Of a DNA stretch of 10,841 nucleotides, positions 7,083 to 10,841 are shown piece by piece. The notes below the pieces were generated by a model. That model had not been told where the DNA came from. It ran no database searches and worked only from the letters and a program-made list of their open reading frames with translations. Position 1 is the first letter of the stretch, and each line of letters opens with the position of its first letter. A program made the position numbers and the translations under genes. The stretch spans positions 1 through 10,841 of the forward strand of contig JACPZR010000379.1 of NCBI GenBank assembly GCA_016195395.1. Reading direction: 5' to 3'. The DNA is from Spirochaetia bacterium (GTDB lineage: Bacteria > Spirochaetota > Leptospirae > Leptospirales > Leptonemataceae).

Positions 7083-9060
7083 ATGAGTCTCCCGCAGTTG
7101 CGATGCTTGGTCCGTCTCCCGTATCGAGACCGTTCTCTTTGCCGGCCACGCGCACACGGACCTTGGCGCGCGACAGCGTCCAGATGGCTTCGAGCGTCTC
7201 TGCATCCGCATTGTGAATCGATTTAGGCGTCGTTTGCAGAATCTTTGCGAGCACGGACGGCGGCACGTCAAGCCCAGAGAGGCCATGCGTCAGATTCAAT
7301 GTCAGTTCCGACTTTTCATTGAGCAGCTGGTCCACAAGAATACGCGTCCATGCGCGCATCAGGGCCTTGGAAAGCCGTGCGTCCGCACGCGCCGCCTCAA
7401 GACCTGCTTCCAAAGCCTCGCTCGATTCGGAGAACCGACGCGCGGTCAAATGGAGGATCGCGCGGGCAAAGTCAGGGTTGTTGCGGACAAGGTCTTCCAA
7501 GTCCCGGCCGTCGGCCACAGTGAGGACGGCGTTCGTAACACATACTGCGGTCGCGTTTCTTGGAACGGACCCGGCGATGGCCATCTCTCCCACAATCTCT
7601 CCGGGCCCCAGGAGAGCCAGCTCCTGTTCTGTATCCCCCACCTCTTTTGTAATGCGCACTGTGCCGTGCTTGATCATGAAGAACTCATCGCCCGGCTCCC
7701 CTTCGCGGACAAGAACGCTGCCTTCCGGAAAGTATCGGAGGTCGTGCATAACGCTTTCCGGCTGCACAAACAGCCGACGGATCAGCGTATATCCCGGTGT
7801 CTTGAAAAAATAGGCCAGCCCGTGTCCGATTTCCAAAAACCAGAGCCGCATCAGAAACTGGAACATGGCCCAATCCACGGCAGTGAAAACAAAGACGGTT
7901 CCAAATTCCTGGCGGAGATTCTTGTGGTTATCCCAGAGAGCGCGCGCACGGACAGATGGAGAGACAACCCGGCCCCGCGAAAAAGAGAGCGTGACTTCGT
8001 CACCAGGCTGATACGGGTACGTCGTCTTAAGGAAGACCCCGGAACGGCCCATGCCGTAGGCTGTCGCCTGATCCGGACGGCCTTCAAACCAAGCCTGCAT
8101 CACGATAGGAATCTTGAGCATGCCTCCGCGGAAATAGGCTGGGTTGAAGATGCCTGAGGCTGCCAGTCCCAGAAGAAGGAGGAGCGGCAGCGTTACAAAG
8201 AACGCGGTCCGCTCCGCTTCGGGAAAGGGGAACGTGAGCCTTCCCTGAAGCAGGAGAACCAAGAGGAAAACCACACCCAGAAGGACGCGAATGGAATCCA
8301 GTTTCAGTCTGAAGACCGGCGGGTAGTCGGCCCTTTCACTGGCAATGCTTCGGAGAATCCAACGTTCACACTGGGCCTGTCTGCGGATGATCAACCACTG
8401 CGGAAATTGCAGCCCCATGCTTGCCAAGAGCGACGGTGACGGGATAGAACGAGCGTACGCAAGATGCACATCCAAGAGCACAAGCAGCGGGAAGACCACT
8501 CCGATGCTCGCGAGTACCGGTTGGTTGGAGAGAGTTAGATAGTCAAAGAGGGCGTGGCCCAGGAATGGAAGCAGGAAAGCAAGAGCAACCGGCGCAATGC
8601 GCGCGGTACCGGTCTGGTAGCGCATAACGCCTAAGTAGAAGCCCATCAGACCCGACGTTGCCAGATGAACCGGGACCGCGCTCAAGAGGCGGCCGGCCAC
8701 AATCGAATCATGAACAGAGAAGCCGTAGATCAAGTTCTCACAGAATGCAAAGCCCAGCCCCGCGACTGCGCCGGAGGCCGCCGACGCTGACAGAGACGTC
8801 CGCCTTTGAAAGAGTAACAACAGAAATAAAACCACTTTTTCAGGAAGCGCTGCCTGAAGGAACGCGGACACCGCGGGCGCGGCAAAGGGCATGGCAGGCG
8901 CCGCAGCGGCCGCCACGAGAAGGACGGCGGCGGCCAGGATGCCGCGCAGGAGGGCATCCAGTTGCACTCTCCAGTCGTGCTGGAATACAAAGAAATCGCG
9001 GTAAATCAGGTAAAATAGGGCTGCGGGCAAGATTGCTAATAGAAGCGGAGTAATGCCCAT
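7081..9060 (-). CDS. PrsW-like intramembrane protease fused to PilZ-like and cNMP-binding domains
   Basis: This 659-residue protein has three parts. Residues ~1-205 form a multi-helix membrane domain with PrsW-family motifs: LPEKVV (E74), GLGFAFCENLIYG (E108), H132 in VPVHLATSG and H169 in LGHALFDYL. The first motif is usually EExxK, and here the first Glu is Pro and the Lys is displaced. Two further hydrophobic segments (about 256-272, 284-303) follow. Residues ~315-395 look like a PilZ fold (GMGRSGVFLKT, PGDEVTLSF, VRARALW) but lack RxxxR and the Asp/Ser of DxSxxG. Residues ~440-540 are a cyclic-nucleotide-binding domain: EGEPGDEFFMI, then GEMAIAG with E492 and PRNATAV with R501, the phosphate-binding residues. 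The last ~115 residues match nothing I know. PrsW proteins cleave membrane anti-sigma factors in Bacillus; the substrate here is unknown. ATG 9060 has no clear Shine-Dalgarno. The gene is divergent from the one at 9130 and coupled to the PilZ gene. Confidence 0.85.
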   Translation of the reverse strand: MGITPLLLAILPAALFYLIYRDFFVFQHDWRVQLDALLRGILAAAVLLVAAAAAPAMPFAAPAVSAFLQAALPEKVVLFLLLLFQRRTSLSASAASGAVAGLGFAFCENLIYGFSVHDSIVAGRLLSAVPVHLATSGLMGFYLGVMRYQTGTARIAPVALAFLLPFLGHALFDYLTLSNQPVLASIGVVFPLLVLLDVHLAYARSIPSPSLLASMGLQFPQWLIIRRQAQCERWILRSIASERADYPPVFRLKLDSIRVLLGVVFLLVLLLQGRLTFPFPEAERTAFFVTLPLLLLLGLAASGIFNPAYFRGGMLKIPIVMQAWFEGRPDQATAYGMGRSGVFLKTTYPYQPGDEVTLSFSRGRVVSPSVRARALWDNHKNLRQEFGTVFVFTAVDWAMFQFLMRLWFLEIGHGLAYFFKTPGYTLIRRLFVQPESVMHDLRYFPEGSVLVREGEPGDEFFMIKHGTVRITKEVGDTEQELALLGPGEIVGEMAIAGSVPRNATAVCVTNAVLTVADGRDLEDLVRNNPDFARAILHLTARRFSESSEALEAGLEAARADARLSKALMRAWTRILVDQLLNEKSELTLNLTHGLSGLDVPPSVLAKILQTTPKSIHNADAETLEAIWTLSRAKVRVRVAGKENGLDTGDGPSIATAGDS

Positions 9061-9129
9061 ATTTGATTATCGGTTGATCGAACCTACTTTTTGTTGCAAA
9101 CAGGGCGGGCCACACTGGTTGTTGAGGGG

Positions 9130-10841
9130 ATGAAATTTCTGCGTCGCTCTGCTACAATTACTCTCGTTCTTATGTCGCTCTATTGCGGGTCCAAAGGCCA
9201 AAATCAATCGCTGGCGTTGCTCCCCTTTCTGGGAACCGGAAGCGTGGGGGTTTCTCCTTCAACGGCGGGCGCCGGCCAGCCGGTGGCTACCGGGGGCGCC
9301 ACGGCGGCAGCCGACATGGAAAATCCGGCGTCGGTCCAGGCAGCCGTGCCCGCGGGCGCGGCTTCAGGCGACCACACCCCGCCCAGACTTCTCCGTATGG
9401 AATGGCCCACAACCTGCACGATGACAGGGGCAGGATGGCTCCGTTGTGATCCCAAGCCGACCGGTCCGATCTTTGTGTTTGACAAACCCATCGACTGCGC
9501 ATCGGCCCCCAAATTGAACGGCCACACCATTGAAAACGGGGGAACCATCAAGGCCTATTCGCTGCGCGCGAGTTACACGAACGGGATGGGATACGATCAC
9601 TACATCATCGACGGCGACTATCAGAGCATCGCGATTGTGAGCGAATGCGACGCGAACAAGGTCCGCGTTCACCCCGTAATCGACGAACACCAACAAGGTG
9701 TGGGTGGCCCCATTGAGGGGGGCTTCATGCCGAACACTTATACCGTTGTGTTGGCGGGCGGGATCAAAGACACAGCGGGAAATGCAACGCTTGATGGAGA
9801 TTCGCGGTTTGCTGGTCCCGTGGGAGACGTACGGTCAAATACTGAGATGGACACTGTCATTAATTCCCCGTACGCGGTAGATGTTGTGACCTACGTGGGC
9901 CCCGCAGCCATCAGAGCCAACACCTACGACTACCTTGCGGACTTTATTCTAATGCCGTGGATAGATCAAAGGCCAACGACTGATGGAAAACTGCGTTTTC
10001 TTATGCCGAGCTTCCCCGTTGCATGCGACGACCTGAACCTGATACGCAGCAACTTTCTCATAGAGACGGTCCTTTGGGACGACTTTAAGGCAGGCAGGCC
10101 TTTCCAAACGTTCCCTATCCAAGGCGTTGCCTGTGAACCAGTAGAAGGACTCAACCACAGACTCGTCATCACCAACCCAATTCCCGTGGGCTCTCTGGTC
10201 CGCATCACCGTACAGGGCACTTTTACAAATTCCCAGAAGAATATGACAATGGGTTCAGGGCGCTTCATGCAGCTGTTTGAAAACGTAAACGGTGTTTCGC
10301 AGCCCATTCCTCGGTCATTCCGTTACATGCAGTGGCGCTGGCCGGAGAACCTGGGCACGCAGCCATCGTGCCAGACGCTGGAGGTAGACCAGGCAGTCAC
10401 GTACTTTGACAGTGCCCAGACGTACGGTCCATATTGCGCGGACGCCGCGGGCCCTTTTCTGCAACCAAACACAAGCAAGCCAGAATACTACTTTTACATA
10501 GGCGGAGGAATGCCGGCACTGAATACCGGGTATTGCGTGGAATATTCCGGTCCTGCATGGTCGTCAACCGACGCGGCTCTCGCAAAACTGGAGAAAAATT
10601 GCAGCACTGTGATTCCCGGACTCCCTCAATCCTTTCAGAAGTACAATGGACCTAGATTCGCCGAGTATGCGTCTTGCGAAACTTCTGCCGGAGTCATCAG
10701 CGGCTATGGTACGTCATACTTTGATACCGGCGTGGCCGGGGTCTGCATTGAAAATCCGGGGAAAACTAACGAGTACGCTATCTACTACTTCAACTATGAA
10801 GACAAGGTGGCCGCTAGGACAGTGTGCAAAGGATTATGGAG
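9130..10841 (+). CDS. Cysteine-rich exported protein with SbsA-type Ig-like domain, 3'-truncated
   Basis: The frame is open from ATG 9130 to the right edge (570 codons seen, no stop). It begins with a signal sequence: MKFLRRS, a hydrophobic core, then SLYC with Cys19 and a polar GSKGQNQS tail, suggesting a lipoprotein, though Tyr before the Cys departs from the usual lipobox. A Gly/Ala/Pro-rich linker runs to about residue 80. A region from about residue 100 ends in YTVVLAGGIKDTAGNAT, the hallmark closing strand of SbsA-like Ig domains (Big_5 type). The rest, to residue 570, matches nothing I recognise; IPVGSLVRITVQGTF may belong to a second Ig-like unit. Thirteen cysteines follow Cys19, suggesting disulfides outside the cytoplasm. 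GAGGGG directly abuts the ATG, an unusually short spacing; an in-frame TGA at 9064 limits upstream starts. A surface or periplasmic role is inferred. Confidence 0.82.
   Translation, partial: MKFLRRSATITLVLMSLYCGSKGQNQSLALLPFLGTGSVGVSPSTAGAGQPVATGGATAAADMENPASVQAAVPAGAASGDHTPPRLLRMEWPTTCTMTGAGWLRCDPKPTGPIFVFDKPIDCASAPKLNGHTIENGGTIKAYSLRASYTNGMGYDHYIIDGDYQSIAIVSECDANKVRVHPVIDEHQQGVGGPIEGGFMPNTYTVVLAGGIKDTAGNATLDGDSRFAGPVGDVRSNTEMDTVINSPYAVDVVTYVGPAAIRANTYDYLADFILMPWIDQRPTTDGKLRFLMPSFPVACDDLNLIRSNFLIETVLWDDFKAGRPFQTFPIQGVACEPVEGLNHRLVITNPIPVGSLVRITVQGTFTNSQKNMTMGSGRFMQLFENVNGVSQPIPRSFRYMQWRWPENLGTQPSCQTLEVDQAVTYFDSAQTYGPYCADAAGPFLQPNTSKPEYYFYIGGGMPALNTGYCVEYSGPAWSSTDAALAKLEKNCSTVIPGLPQSFQKYNGPRFAEYASCETSAGVISGYGTSYFDTGVAGVCIENPGKTNEYAIYYFNYEDKVAARTVCKGLW

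Noticed and set aside
7213..8157. Plus-strand open frame of 314 codons
   Set aside because: It is antisense to the cNMP-binding and PilZ-like parts of the fusion gene, whose motifs are clear; the plus-strand translation has no domain pattern.
9061..9129. Divergent promoters between the PrsW fusion gene and the gene at 9130
   Set aside because: The location is right, and TTGCAA occurs on the minus strand, but no -10 element lies at a proper distance; I cannot place a promoter with support.
9204..9696. Minus-strand open frames beneath the right-edge gene
   Set aside because: The plus-strand frame from 9130 is open for 570 codons with a signal sequence and an Ig-like motif, so these are shadows.

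Overview
The window (10,841 bases, GC-rich) carries eight protein genes, packed tightly; no gene-free stretch exceeds about 105 bases. I see no tRNA, rRNA, CRISPR array, transposase or integrase. The gene families point to a Gram-negative bacterium with exported lipoprotein-like and WG-repeat proteins and a respiratory chain probably based on menaquinone. A Leptospirales-type spirochete (Leptonema or Turneriella-like) fits best, but this rests on family resemblance only and is of moderate to low confidence.

Layout. Bases 1-1175 (+) hold the 3' part of a gene for a putative zinc metalloprotease with an HEFFH motif; its 5' end lies outside the window. It converges on a minus-strand pair: a WG-repeat exported protein (3263-1860) followed by an HXXEE-family membrane protein (1755-1234). 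Upstream of these, also on the minus strand, lies a complete succinate dehydrogenase/fumarate reductase operon in the order sdhC (6664-5975), sdhA (5952-4129), sdhB (4114-3332). Upstream again is a two-gene minus-strand unit: a 659-residue PrsW-like membrane protease fused to a degenerate PilZ-like domain and a C-terminal cyclic-nucleotide-binding domain (9060-7081), then a small canonical PilZ protein (7072-6764) whose ribosome binding site overlaps the stop codon of the fusion gene. A divergent plus-strand gene at 9130 encodes a cysteine-rich exported protein with an SbsA-type Ig-like domain and runs off the right edge.

How the genes work together. SdhC anchors SdhA and SdhB in the inner membrane, passing electrons between succinate/fumarate and quinone. 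The PrsW fusion and its PilZ partner look like one signalling module: an intramembrane protease whose cytoplasmic part could sense a cyclic nucleotide, translationally coupled to a probable c-di-GMP-binding protein. This module is the most interesting part of the window. A strong inverted repeat directly abutting the pilZ stop codon separates it from sdhC.
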